Part shown: positions 34,781 through 46,974 of the stretch, in pieces
Position numbering within the stretch: the first letter of the stretch is position 1
Layout: each line of letters starts with the position of its first letter
Source: Trichuris trichiura
Taxonomy: Eukaryota > Nematoda > Enoplea > Trichinellida > Trichuridae
NCBI GenBank assembly: GCA_037903355.1
Contig: JBAJFE010000026.1
Coordinates: 3,720,001-3,784,000 of the forward strand
Length of the DNA: 64,000 bases
Reading direction: 5' to 3'
Made by a program: the position numbers and the translations under genes
Notes under the pieces: model-generated
Told to the model about the DNA's origin: nothing
Seen by the model: the letters and a program-made list of their open reading frames with translations, nothing else
Databases searched by the model: none

Positions 34781-36034
34781 TTGAGGAGAGCTAACGTTAA
34801 ATTTCTATCCAAGCTGGGTTGGCAGCCAAAGAGGACTATTCAATTTTTGCAGCAAGTTTACAGAAGTACTGCACCATCAAAATCAGTTGTCTATGAGTGG
34901 AAAAGGCGTTTCAAAGAGGGAACAGAGGCCATCAAAGACGACCGGAGACCGGGAAAATCAGCAACCGCAATGATCGAACGAACCGTAGCCCTTGTCCGGA
35001 ACCTAGTGGAAGGAGATCGCAGAATTACCATCAGAAGGATTGCTAGAATAGCTAGAATCTCCCTCCACTCAGCATTTGGAATACTGCATGAAACCCTTGG
35101 CCTGAGCAAGCTTTCAGCTCAGTGGGTCCCGAAAGCGTTGCGCGAGCAACAACTGGTTTGACGCCTTAACCTTTCTCAGGTGCTTTTAACTAACATTGAA
35201 GCAAATGAAACCAAATTTTTTGACCATATCGTCACGAGAGATGAAACATGGATATACCAGCATGACCTCGAGAGTAAAGTCCAATCCAGGCAAGGGTTAC
35301 CGAAGGGGTCAACAGGTCCAGTGAAGTTCAAAGCAGGACGATCGGCCAGAAAGGTTATGGCGATTATATACTCTCAGACTCAGAGTAACTCTAGCTGACT
35401 TCCTCGAAAGAAGGCGAACAATCACGGAAAATTATTACAAAGCAGTATTGCAAAAGTTAAAGACCGTATTGGCAAGGAAACGGGGTGGCAAGTTGTACCT
35501 CGGTGTCCTTTTCCATCGCCATAACTTGCCTCATAGCTGGTCTTCTGATTCACGGGTTTGGCCTGTTTGATGTATATGTAAGTAAACTTCAAAGTGCCCT
35601 ACGAACGAATGGATGAGCAAATTGTTCTGTAATTTCTCTAACAATTTGCACATCCATTCGTTCGTAGAGCTCTTCGAAGTTTACTTACAGATACACCAAA
35701 CAGGCCAAACCCCTGAACCAATAGACCAACTATGAAACAACCTAAGCCTGTTAAAAGACACCCCGTCCTTCGAAACGATAACTTGCTGATTCATTCTTCA
35801 AAAACTGTGAAGACTGTTCTTAGTGAGTTCCGGCAGGAAGTCATTCCACACCCGCCCTGCGGTCCAGATGTTGCCCCTTCAGACTTTTTCCTCTTCTCAA
35901 GGCTAAAAGAGCATTTAAAAGGCACGCTGTTTGAGTCAATAGATGAAGCGAAACGTTCCATGTTAACTTGGTGCAATAGATGGTCTACAACGGAAATCTG
36001 CGAAGGCGGAGACACCGTCTGCAGAAGTGCCTAG
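34781..36034 (+). pseudogene. Mariner transposase, disrupted
   Basis: The N-terminal frame (34781-35161) has the Mariner helix-turn-helix region with FLSKLGWQPKRTIQFLQQVY and YEWKRRFKEG. A stop follows. The next frame has VTRDETWIYQHD, which includes the first catalytic Asp. After the foldback insertion the frame resumes with HPPCGPDVAPSDFFLFSRL, the conserved block carrying the last catalytic Asp. At least two breaks plus the insertion rule out a functional protein. Confidence 0.88.
35530..35764. repeat. Foldback element inside the Mariner copy
   Basis: Arms GGCCTGTTTGATGTATATG and GTAAGTAAACTTC on the left are complementary to 35660-35715, with a central ACGAACGAATGGATG pair. It interrupts the Mariner reading frame. 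Flanking Mariner sequence is imperfectly duplicated over about 22-25 bases (35504-35529 and 35765-35787, both ending ATAACTTGC). It is the same family as the element at 60426-60693. Confidence 0.85.
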
Positions 36035-36127
36035 AGGTTGACAGAAGACGCGTTGAGAAATAAATTTGATATCCTTACAAGTAAAATTTTTATTTAGTTT
36101 TTCCGGAAACTTTCTGAACATCCCTCA

Positions 36128-37727
36128 TAAATTCAATCTCTTGAGTCATTGTAGTTCGTAGCTACGAACTTACTCCTAACATGTCTAAACAATTTTGATG
36201 TTTTCTGACTTCATAAAGGTGTCGCAAACAAATGTCAATACCTTTCTTTGACCTTGTAACTATTTAAGCGTTTTTAGTTTTATTAGTTCTTATATAACAC
36301 TTTTGAAGATAAAGAGTGAATGTTTGGTAACAGATGAAGGGTCTTCTTTATTGATATTTCTGCGGTTTCTTCTCGTTCTCTTTAATTGTGACTGTAAAGT
36401 CCAAAACGATTGCCCGGATAACGAACAGATGAGCAAGCAGTTGGGAAATTCACAGAAAAACAATTCGTCTCTAGTCCTGTCGTCTGCGATGGACTTCCTA
36501 TCTTACGCTGCTGTTGGGACTAGAACGTCCCGAAAGCTACATACGAATTGCTTTTCTGTGAATTTCACAACTGCTTGCTCATCCGTTTTTTGATAGGGCG
36601 TTTGTTTTCGGTTTTACAGATACAAGTACAAAGAAAAGGTAGAAGCCATGAAACGATCAATAAAGATGACTTCTGAGGATACAAAGTACTGTTTTTTTGA
36701 TAAATTTATAAATCTGCTTTAAAGTATGATACATGAACCGCAAATACGTAAATGAAATGGGAGCATATACAAAAAGAATGCTATCAGCGAAGTTTTAAAA
36801 TTGGCTGAAGGTTCTCAGCAAGTGGTAATGATGATGGATAACAGAGGTTAAAAGCAGCTTCCTTTTTAGTCTTTTCTCAGTATCACAAAGAGGGTTAGCG
36901 TGGCTCACCCTGAAAAATAACAAAGTTTTAGGTGAGAGAAGCGGGCGGAAGTGAGTTACTAGTCGCTATGACTAATTCTCAAGTTGAAAGAGCTCCAGTT
37001 CGAGAGTCAAGAATGTATATACCGGTATCTACGACAGATTTTCTATCTCAGTGCAACAGGCTTGTCTGAATGAACCAATTGATGTGACCCACTCAGTTTA
37101 TCCCAACTAGCCTATTGAAATAAACCTGCTTGTCGGAAGTTATTCCTCAGGTTTTAAGGATTTGCGCCTTCGTTTTATATGCTGATATATTTGGCCTAAT
37201 TTTCATCTGAATGGGATTATGTGTTTAAGTCAAATCTTATTGTCGTTGAGTGAGTTGGTCGGATGTCAGTTGCTCTGTAGCCTTTCTGCAATGTTTTCTT
37301 GAGTATGAATCACTTTTCTCCGATATAGCTAATGAAGGAAGTTACTGAACGGCAAATATCTGAACAACAGATGGATAAGTGGCTTAACCAAGTGGGAGAA
37401 CGTTAGCCATACTTGTTTGATATTCAAGACTCCAGGTTTCTAAAGTGGTCTGACCGTTAATATCCGTGTACCTTAACAACGTACCGACCACTGAGTGAAT
37501 TAAGTGCAAGAAGTGTGCAATTTTTAAAGCTTATTGTCCATCAACTAGTTTGAAGGTATGTTCTCTAAAATTACTAAGCATATTCCCTATGCATTGGAAC
37601 AAAACCCTCTGTAAAAAACTTAATTGTTCTATGATTCGTATTTCCTGCAGGATTGCTCAGTCAATATGAATGACGCGGTTTAACCATTCTTTCCTCACGT
37701 TTGTTTGTTTGTGATCCGTGTTGGCAG
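36128..37727. other. Intergenic, one inverted-repeat element
   Basis: No gene recognised apart from the inverted repeat at 36430-36600. Confidence 0.4.
36430..36600. repeat. Inverted-repeat element with degenerate core
   Basis: CAGATGAGCAAGCAGTTG and TTCACAGAAAA on the left pair with TTTTCTGTGAA and CAACTGCTTGCTCATCCG on the right. Near the centre GGGAC and GTCCCGAAAGCTAC preserve the stem II and GAAA half of the hammerhead-like core, but the CTGANGA half is lost. Confidence 0.7.
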
Positions 37728-37943
37728 CTGCACCTTCGGAATGTTTCAATAAATGTCTGCAAAAAGCTGGCCGCCAGAAGGCAATCTACTCAGCACAAAC
37801 TGAAGTTGCTGCTGCATTTAATAAACGACTTTCTCATTTAATGGCCTCATGTGCAGACAGCTGAGATACAAAAGGACATGGAAATGTTTATGAATTCCGT
37901 TGTGCCTGCGTATGCAATCTCTGAAATCTTTGAAATGTATTGA
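37728..37943 (+). CDS. Possible last two exons of an unrecognised gene
   Basis: After a GGCAG acceptor an open stretch reads APSECFNKCLQKAGRQK. A 52-base intron (37805-37856, GT and GTGCAG ends, phase preserved) would join it to TAEIQKDMEMFMNSVVPAY and a stop at 37941-37943. The intron size matches the clear genes. No upstream exons and no family were identified, so this is tentative. Confidence 0.28.
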
Positions 37944-40900
37944 TGAATAGGAGAAACTTGTTTACAGCTGAAGAGCTGAGACGGCCACAGTTCTATCGTT
38001 TTTACTATGGAAACCAGAGTTTATCAAGGAAGGCCATCTATCTTCACGCCTTACATCATTTTAACGTTCTTATCGCTTTCAGCTTTTAGGTATCACTAAT
38101 AAAATATGGACGAAGTTTGTGTGTCGTGAAAAGGAAGTAGCTGTTTTTACAAAGTAAGACCATTGAAACCTTTCACTGCAGCGATCGTTTTAAACGTTTG
38201 TTTGATTTTCTGGCAGCGCGTTCCACCCGTGTTTACGTTCATCTCACATGTCAGAACATGGAAAATACGTTAAGCTCTTAGAGCGAACTTGTCGAGAAAA
38301 TAACAAGGACATGACAGTGTCTTGTACTAGCAGAGCCTTTTTAACCCTTCTGCTTAATCATTAGTATTATCAAGTTTAAATAACATGTGTGTGTTCGCTG
38401 GTGCAGGAAAACACATGTATGGAAAAGAATTAATATCTTGAACTGGATTACTAATTACCCTCATTCTTAAAAACATCAATCAGAGTCATCTTCTAGCTAA
38501 CAGTTTTTTTCAGAAATATTTCATAATGATAAGATCTTTGACGATTAACAACGCATCGTTTTCAAAGTAAAAGAACGCATCTTTCTTGTACGCTCAACTC
38601 TGACATGAGAAAATGATGATTATTACACCGTTCGGTCACAATGCTTTTTGTTTTGTTCATTCTTGTGATGTTCAGAAAAAGGGTGAAAGTAAGAATTAGT
38701 CAAGGGAAAAGTTTCATGAGGAAAACTGACTTGAACCGTCAATGCACTGGAATGTATCGGTGTGTTTTTATTTGTTACAGCATTAGGGCTGCATAGATCC
38801 CTGCTGTGAACATTTCAAGCTTTTCGCAAAATAAGAGCTCTACATCCAGTGATTAATCCGTTTGCTCTTGGCTTTAAGATTTTACTTGCATTATTTGGAA
38901 AATGACCCTCCCTGTACAGGTTTTACCCTAAGCCATAACATAAGTTGCGGTTTTTCGAAAATAACTATGAGTCGAAGCAATATGCAGTATTGACAGCAAG
39001 CCATACGGTCCTGTGATACTTGTATAAAAGTATTGCCTCTCTGGCCAGATAGTTTCAATATTTAGACATGCTAAAGCCTTACGGGAAACGTGCAACTCCA
39101 TTAAAAAGCTGTGAGAAACCCTGAAATCTGAAAATCTGCACACACGTAACTAAACATGCTAACTGCAGAGCTGCTGAGCGCATTTAACTTTTTGGGATTC
39201 ATTTAACGGTACTTCATTTGATTACCCTTCCAGGTTCAGATATTCACTTTTAAAATGATTGCACTTGATCTACACGGGTTTCTCGACTAATAGGATATTA
39301 CTTTTACGCTGATTAAACGAGGAAAAAATGGTTCATCAGCAATCTTACTACTGCTACTGATAATTTTCATTGGTGACTTAAGACCGTAGTAACAGTCTTG
39401 TGTTTCAACTTGCTACAAACGCAATAGAGATACGCAGTCTGTTCACTCAGAGCCATGTGAGAGTAGTAAAATTGTTAACGCAAAAAGCGGTCTATTGTTC
39501 CCCTCGCACGTATTCGACAAACGATCATAGCTTTCAGAACTTAACAGGTTCCGTCTTCAGCGGTGAGGTGGTAGACACAAACGAAGTTTTTAATACCAAC
39601 TGCCTTTAAGATTAATAGTATGTCCTTGCATTCCAGTGATCGATTTCTGTCTCAAAATATATTGGTGCCCCTCATATAGAAACGAATTTAGTTTTTATGC
39701 AAGAAAATTATAAACTCCTGGGCCAGCTGCTGTTCCAGCTCTGTGTTCCTGGTAAACAGCAGTGATTCCTAAAGCGATCAAGTTCCGTTGCATGCATTTT
39801 TACAAGTAGTAATTAGTTGTGACCCTCACAACGACTGGTGATTGTCGATAAAAGCAGAAAGATTTAATAACCATTGTTTGTAGGACACATCTGCACCCGC
39901 CCTTAGCGAAAACGTGTAGCACATATAACCAGGGATGCTGAATAGCAAGGCGATAATGTGCAATTGTAGTTCCGTTTTGAAGTTTCTCGTCATGACTTTC
40001 GATTTCTGCAGATTATATGATCTCCTTTATCTAGCTCCTTTTCCTTTCCCTGTATCCCAAAATGATTTCCAAGCATATATCCTGCTTGATAGTAAAACAT
40101 TTCCAAACTGACTGACTGCATTCGTCAAGTTGTAATTATCCGACCTTGCAAACTTAATTTCTGGCACATTAATAAAGAGATAAAGCTGTTACTCAAACTT
40201 GTTCACTTGTGTAAACAGGTTTTTGATTACTTAAGCAGGGAGATGTCTCCGATCAAACAGATTAGCAGTTACCTTAACCAAACCCTTTTCTAAGCGTCCT
40301 AAAGACTCGCGGAACTTTGGAATTGCAGTCTGCCCATTGGATGTTTGGATAATATTGTTCTTTACTCGCCTGTCTGCTTTAATCCCTAAAAGAGCTAGTA
40401 AATTTAGGTGGCGCTGATCTGAAATCGCTTCAGGAAGCGGTTGTGCCAGTATACCACTCGTGCACTTCTGTTTGCATAGCACCTCATGCACCGTAAAATA
40501 ATTGGCCCTTAGAAGAAAGAGTTGAAGTGGTGAAGTAACCAATCGCGCCTCTTATTCGTCAACTTAAATTGCTAGCATTGAACTGAATTCAGACAGGGTA
40601 ACTTCATCTGACTTCTTGTTTGTTGATTTCCCAAGAAGAAAACGCCTAGTTGGGAAGTTGCTCTAGTTCCTTGTTTGGCATTATGATAGCGCCTAGCCAC
40701 GGGAATGCTTCTTACTGCCACCTGGTGCATTGCGCAGTTTCTGTCTCGACTAAATAAGGTGCGAACCGTATGTTCCCCTTTGTTCTGTGCTTATCGAATC
40801 GCCGCAGGTTACCAAAAAAAGTAAAGCAGTTCATTTTGGTAGGTTAAAAAAATTGCTCATAAGCAATGATGATTTATGATGATTGTTGATGTTAGAATTT

Positions 40901-40952
40901 CTAATGCGCCACATTGTCAATGTTCATTTATCGCAAAGTTTCCCTATTTCAG
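37944..40952. other. No recognisable gene
   Basis: Short frames only on both strands; no clear repeat. Confidence 0.4.
40231..40542 (-). CDS. Unrecognised 103-codon reading frame
   Basis: It contains SDQRHLNLLALLGIKADRR and a basic C-terminus. No family is recognised and there are no supporting splice sites. It is as likely chance as real. Confidence 0.2.
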   Translation of the reverse strand: MVTSPLQLFLLRANYFTVHEVLCKQKCTSGILAQPLPEAISDQRHLNLLALLGIKADRRVKNNIIQTSNGQTAIPKFRESLGRLEKGLVKVTANLFDRRHLPA

Positions 40953-41076
40953 TTGCGCAATTTTAATCAAGCAGCATTCGTGAACGTTGGCAACCCGACG
41001 CCAGAAACGAGCAAATTTTGGACTGCAACTTGCCTGGCTGAATTGAAAGCTGATCAGACAGAGATGGACTTATCAG
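40953..41076 (+). CDS. Candidate upstream exon of the TDP-43-like/coiled-coil gene
   Basis: Open sequence lies between a good acceptor (CCCTATTTCAG) and donor (TTATCAG then GTAACG). It encodes a segment ending KADQTEMDLS plus one base, which is the phase the exon at 45021 needs; joining them gives DLSGEQVVLVSS. If used, the gene starts further left and the ATG exon at 44762 is an alternative or false start. No similarity supports it. Confidence 0.35.
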
Positions 41077-44000
41077 GTAACGTTAGTTTCGCTTTGCCTT
41101 TATCCACCTAGCAAGAAGTCGCAATTCATGAGTTTGCTGTCACATTACAATCTTAAGGAGCATCCTTTGCCAGTTATAGTGTGGATGATACTATTCTTAT
41201 CCTGAGGCGCTGTGTTAAAGCTCTTTTATCATTTCATTTGTGGCATGCTTAGTGGAGATTGCACTGGCACTAGGAACATTCCTCACGCTGAACTACTTGC
41301 AGTACAAGTCTTCTTTTTGGTAGTGGTACGAACAGAGCAAGTTCTACCTAACACTACGTTTCCTTGTTTAATGCAGACGTAACTGCTTGGTTTTCTAGCG
41401 GTTAACTTCGGTGAGCTCAGGTGACAACCACTTAATGAGTACGGATATTAAGCGATGGGAAATTTAAACTTTATTTTAGCAATTTCAAGTCAGAAAGATT
41501 TGTTTTCCTTTTAAAAAACGCTTAAGCGTGTGTCTGCAAGGACGCTCCTTACGTTAAATCTCTAAGCATCTTAACCGTGAAAACGATGCCATCGTTGCAG
41601 CTGAAACATTATTACATCACTGAATGATCCTACTTCTGAAAGACTAAGTGTTTCGCGGAGCTGTATGCAATGGAGTATATTTTCTCCCGCAAAATTAGGT
41701 TCCTGGGTACAGGCCTGGACATCTAGACTCTGGTGACGCTCAGAACCTGAAATACATAACAGCATCCTCTTACATTCCTATATTTCAATTAATATATCAA
41801 CGTTTACAGGTAGCTTTATTCTTTGCCTAAAAATTTCAAAATGTTTAACATTTTGTCTAAATATCGAAGCGCCGGTGACATAATACAGAGAAACTGTAGT
41901 TTCTAAGCGTCCAGGCAGTCGACTAACATTATTTCATCATATTTGTAAACCAGAAGGAAGCAAACTCTAGTGAGCGAATAACTAGGTCTTCATGAGGAAA
42001 GTTGATTTGATTGTCTATCAGTGATCAATACCTTAAAACAGACAGTCTCCGTATGGAGGACTTAAGAATTATGAAATATTTCATGTCATGTTTTGTCTGC
42101 AGTTGACTAATAAACCATCCTGTCATCTGCTAGTTATGGTTTGTTTCTCCGTGATTTCAACATCATCGGAAAATATCAAAAGGTTTTCCAACATTTTAAA
42201 AGACATGTTGCTTCATAATCCCGTTACAGAGATCGCAGTTTGAAAAAAGCGTTGGGAGATGTTGAACACCGGATGCTTCTTAACGGGTCTATGGGTTTTC
42301 ATGATGGACGTTTTTTCCTTACGGCTTATTGTGTCTTGTCCGTTGATGGTTTCTGCTTCGGCTATTTCAGAAACCATCAACAGGCAAAACAAAGCGGTAA
42401 GAAAAAAGGTCCATCATGAAAAGCATTGGTAGATAGTTTGAAACGCAAAGGAGCTAGCGTCATCACTTCCCCCTGTAAATATTTTACCTTTAATGCGATA
42501 GTAGTGGCTTTTCTACTGACCTAAAATACAGTCGCCGTAAACTATTTCAAAATTTAATACCGTCGGCCAGTTTCCGCAGCAGAAGATGCTCTCCGTGATG
42601 CTACTATGCCGACAAATAATTGTAAGGTGCTCAAAAATTTTTCTCAGATTTTTTATAATGGCTCAAAGTAGGCAGCCGTTTCCCTAGGGCATGTTGTTGA
42701 TAGAAATTTTATCACCAGTTGATGTTAATTCGCAGATACCATAAGTTTTCCAGACAGATCATACTGAAATGAAGTACTATCATAATAACAGCCTCATTTG
42801 TTTCGAATATTATACAGGCGCGCGGTAACTTTCTGAGAAAGCTTAGACAGCAGAACCATCAGCCTAACTACTCAGTATTTCGGCGCTAGAGCAATCAATG
42901 CCTAGTGGTTATAAGAATAGCCATGTTACTGAACAAAGTTGGTAATCAATCACAATGCCCTACAGCTGCCATATTTACTTTTATTCAACCAACGTGTTTT
43001 CTAAATTTTCTTTTCCGCCTATCTGTCAGCGCCAGGTAGCTGTTGGGCAATGCTGACGCGCGTGTTAGTTTTCGTGTTGAATCCACTTTTCCTGGCATAC
43101 CTAAGCTGTTGCCATGCCTAGCAGAGAAACGAGCAGTCATTTATTTTCCTGATAGACTAGCAACATTTCTTCTCTATAACAAACGGGAAATTTTATCATT
43201 GACGTTTCACAACAGCCAACGATCTACGCTATTTCTGTCATTTTGTTTCTGTTTGCATGTAGAGGTCAAATCAAAGGATGTTGTGAAAATTATCGCACAT
43301 ATGATAGCACTGTTTTCATTTAAATCGATTAAATTGCGCTGACAGTAGAGTAACAAGCTTCCGTATTTCACGTAAAAGCAGTGCGAACACCTCTACATAA
43401 TATACTTTTTCGCGTCAATTTTACGAATTTTAGGTCTCTTTTACACAAAAGGGCATGCATCGTTTCGCTGCTGAAATCTCAGACTTGAGAAAACGAAGTC
43501 TTAACCTTTATGTCCAAAGTTGAGCATAGGGTAAAACATAATCCCAAAGCTAAGTCAAAAACACCAAGGAAATCTTGCGTCGAAGTGATAGCCTTGAAAT
43601 AGCATCGAAATGCGCTGCTTCTTACACAAAGTTTACTTTACTGCCATATGACAAGGCGTCTTGTCAGCAATAACGCCGTAACAAGATGAAACACCTGTGT
43701 TCAAATAGCTTACCCGTCTACAACACTTGAACAAGTATGACTATGTTAAATGCATTGCTTCGGCTCAATTCAGGATTGCATTCTCGTAAATTCACTTCAT
43801 GAATAAACGTAACTTGTACCTATGAAGCTTATGTTTATTTTTTGCTTCTGCAAGTTATAGTTGCATGTTTGTAATGCACTCGAACAGAACCTTAATTAGT
43901 TTACTGCCTGTACAATAATTTCTGGCTGACTTTCTTCTTAAGTAGACCATTTATTCGCTTAACACAAGCTCTATGCCACCTGTATCGTGTATCAGCAATG

Positions 44001-44761
44001 GAGAGTTCCTACAGGAACTTTGTACGATATGTTTCCTGTTTACTGTTAACGACGGCAACGAACAGTGGTGCAGCAAAAATTAAATAAATAGCACAAGGAA
44101 GCAATGCGCCAATAAAATTTAGGCTGAGGAGTTTAGTCGGTCACATCGTGCGTATCTTTTGGCATATGAGTTGATTAATTGTCACCGGTGTTATCGCAGC
44201 ACTAGTTGCTATCTCGTACAAGATCAGAAAGTCAATCAGATAATTCCTTCACTCTGCTCAACGAACTATGTCGTCTTCACGTTTTCTGACTTGGCTATGA
44301 AGTGAAGAGAGCAAGCGATGCACAATCACCTTTTTAGTCTCTGGTGTTTCGTACTGAAGTTGTAGAAAGCTGAAATTTGTAATTTAACTTACAACTTTCC
44401 CCGCTTTCATTAATTTCTATAATTAAATTACAACGAATTGATGAGAAAAACGCTAAAGAAAATACAGGTCATTCTTTTGTACGTTTCAGAAGTGATGTTA
44501 TGAAGCTCTCCCCCTGAAACAGCTGACGCATCCCTCATCTGCGAGGTCACATACACATTTAAATTAAGTGACATCCGGCGTTCAACCTCCAGATGAGGTT
44601 AACTTACAGCACGATTAATCTGATGTTTCCGTAAACGCAAGTTATGCAAATAATGTGGAATTTTAGCAGCAAAACAGTTGCCATTGCTGCATTCTGAATG
44701 GGAATAGAATTTGCCTCAAGCTGTTCATAGCCATATGAAAGTCATTCTGTAAGAGTAAGGC
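41077..44761. other. No recognisable gene, one foldback element
   Basis: Apart from the inverted repeat at 42267-42417 I see only short frames. The 99-codon plus-strand frame at 43043-43342 has no recognisable similarity. Confidence 0.4.
42267..42417. repeat. Foldback element
   Basis: Arms TTTTCATGATGGACG and TTTTTCCTTACGGC with ATGGTTTCTG pair with their complements at 42370-42417. The flanks AAAAGCGTTGGGAGATGTTG and AAAAGCATTGGTAGATAGTT look like an imperfect, unusually long target duplication of about 22 bases. No hammerhead-like core is present. Confidence 0.75.
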
Positions 44762-44789
44762 ATGGTGAGACCAAATATTCCACTTGCTG
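44762..44789 (+). CDS. Candidate first coding exon
   Basis: ATG opens a short frame (MVRPNIPLA plus one base) ending at a weak donor (GCTG then GTAGTT) in the phase needed by the next exon. The joined start would be MVRPNIPLAGEQVVLV. TDP-43 also has only a short leader before this fold. The exon at 40953-41076 competes with it. Confidence 0.4.
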
Positions 44790-45020
44790 GTAGTTCTAGC
44801 GACAATGAAGCGGACAAAGGGACAGTTCTCAGGCAAAACATTTGCAGTATGCCCTGCTTAACCATAAGTATTTACTGGCAGCTTCAAATAGCTAAACAGG
44901 GCTCATATGTTACATTCCTTTGCTGGCAGGCGTTTTTCTTAATTATTTTAAGCTAGTCGCCTTTATGGTAAACGGGCTTGCTTTTGCTGACGACTAACCT
45001 TTTTACTTTTCTTGCTTTAG

Positions 45021-46974
45021 GTGAACAAGTTGTACTGGTGAGTTCTGGAATATTAGAATGTCCCTTAGAAAGTGACGGTACATTGGCATTGTCTACTCTT
45101 CAATCTCAACTTCCTTGCGCTCGTGGGCTTTGGTATAATGTGGGCGATGGAGAATCAAGAAGAGTGATAAGGTTACAACTTCATTTTTTCTTTCCCACTG
45201 CTTTGCTTTTGAATTCAGTGCACTATGTTAAAAGCTATTGCACGTGGCGCATTAGCTTACTTAGCCTGGTTACATCTCAAAATAAAAATCGAATGGGCAT
45301 TAATGCGCCGTTTAATTCCTAAGTAATTCCCATAAAAAGAGCTTTTATGAGGGTATATGTGTTACTGCATATGACCACAGTTGTTTCACTGTTTCCTAAA
45401 GAATGTTACGGTGTCATTAATCAGTTCAATATTATTAAATAAGTAATGATAACAGTCAGTTTCTTTCGCTGAGGAAGAGATGTGCTGGTAGTTCTGAAAG
45501 TTTTAGTTTCTTTTTCCATTTACACTTATTATTTCTTCAAACAGACACACTTTCAGCTTCTCCTTGGAAACTTATGCAAGGAGTCTTACATTGATATGTT
45601 TTACCTTTTCAAAACGCTTTGGTTATCAGCGGCCGTTCAGCTTTTATAATCCAGGAGCAATGCTGTGATCGCTGAACGAAAAAGCTATTCTTATTAATGA
45701 CTAACGCACCATCCCAGTGTTTCTCAGGGGCAGGGTCGCCAGGGCCTTCCTGTGAACATTTCCAAGCATTTAAGCCCCCAATTCTGATTGGTCGATTTCG
45801 AGCTCGCTGATCCGCCGGAAGGGAGGACAGGTGTAGCCGAGACGTCATAATGGAGATGCTGCAGAAAGTAATATGGGGAAAGCGTCGCACATTGTGCATC
45901 CAGTACTCTTATGTTCTGACGTCCCCCGGTTCTCCCTTCCAGCCAATCAGAGTTGCGGCGCTTTACGGCTTGCAACTTTTTCTTAACCAATATCCATAAT
46001 ACCTCCTGACCCGCGAATCCCACCTTCCTATGCACGTTAACACGATGGACCAGGTGGGGCATGTGCTCCTCACAGCTCAAAAGAGTCCCTAAGGGCTTCC
46101 TTGGCAATTTGAGCCCACTGGACGTCAAAAAGGTCCCCCAGTGGGGCATATGCTCTACCGTGAGAACCACTGCACTACCCCTTCACCTGTAGTACAATGC
46201 TTGTTGAAGTAGTTTGACTGCAGTAACCTGGCCTAGATTAATACATATTCATCGCAGCACGCTAAAGGCAAGATAGATTGCTCTGGATGTTGCGTTTTAC
46301 GAATCCTGACACGGTTCTCGTTTGTTCTTTGGCTAAGGTTTTGCTTCTTGGTGGACTACCAATGGAACTCACCAGTTTTAGCATATTGAGATTACGTTTG
46401 GGACCCTCTGTATGCTGAAACTGTGCGCACAAGTATGCTTGTGAAGCAATGTATGACTTGTTTCATTTGAATAATTTTTATTCATTGCGAAAAGATTATT
46501 TGCTGTAAACATTACATCCAGGGGTTTACATTGACAACAGAGGTAGTTTTACTGTATTCATGTTCCCAAAGTTTGGGTATTCTGCTATGGGTTTTTTCCT
46601 TCTGTTATTTTTTAAATAGGTTAGGCTGCGCATTAACAAAGTGTCAAATTGCAGTCGTGGCTTTCAGTAAAAAATTGCTTCTCATGTTGTTGCATGCTTA
46701 ATGCGGAAAATTTCAAGTGTACAATTATAGTAAAAAAGGCATGCTTAGTAAGTCTCATTGGATGCCGTATTCTCAAAAATATTATTAACAGTAGTTCGCT
46801 AAATTTCATATTCTATTTAATTTTGCTTTGCTTAGGCTCAGGATGCACCTTAGTAATTTTCATTGCTTGCTCTTAAACGTTTTGTTGCACCAATGTTTAG
46901 GTTCAATGGAACTACAGCGACGTTTAGTCCACCGGACGACGGATGGAGAGATAAAGTGCATTATGTCAGCTTCT
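45021..46974 (+). other. TDP-43 N-terminal-domain-like fold (two exons)
   Basis: Across exons 45021-45171 and 46901-46974 about 65 residues align to the TDP-43 N-terminal domain without large gaps. They keep the DGT, the L-STL segment, Q-P, G-L-Y, an Arg-rich turn (RRVIR), and P-DD-GW followed by V-YV. In TDP-43 this ubiquitin-like fold makes head-to-tail polymers. The splice joins AG with G to form the shared Arg. Confidence 0.75.

Larger units (their letters stand above)
34584..36127 (+). mobile_element. Mariner element, interrupted
   Basis: It is bounded by TA dinucleotides. The left end GTTCGGAAGGTTCGCGGAAA and right end TTCCGGAAACTTTCTGAAC form inverted termini. It carries a transposase pseudogene and is opened by a foldback insertion at 35530-35764. 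Confidence 0.88.

Noticed and set aside
45176..45322. Continuation of the reading frame past 45171
   Set aside because: The next TDP-43-like residues resume at 46901 in matching phase, so the extension is intron read-through.
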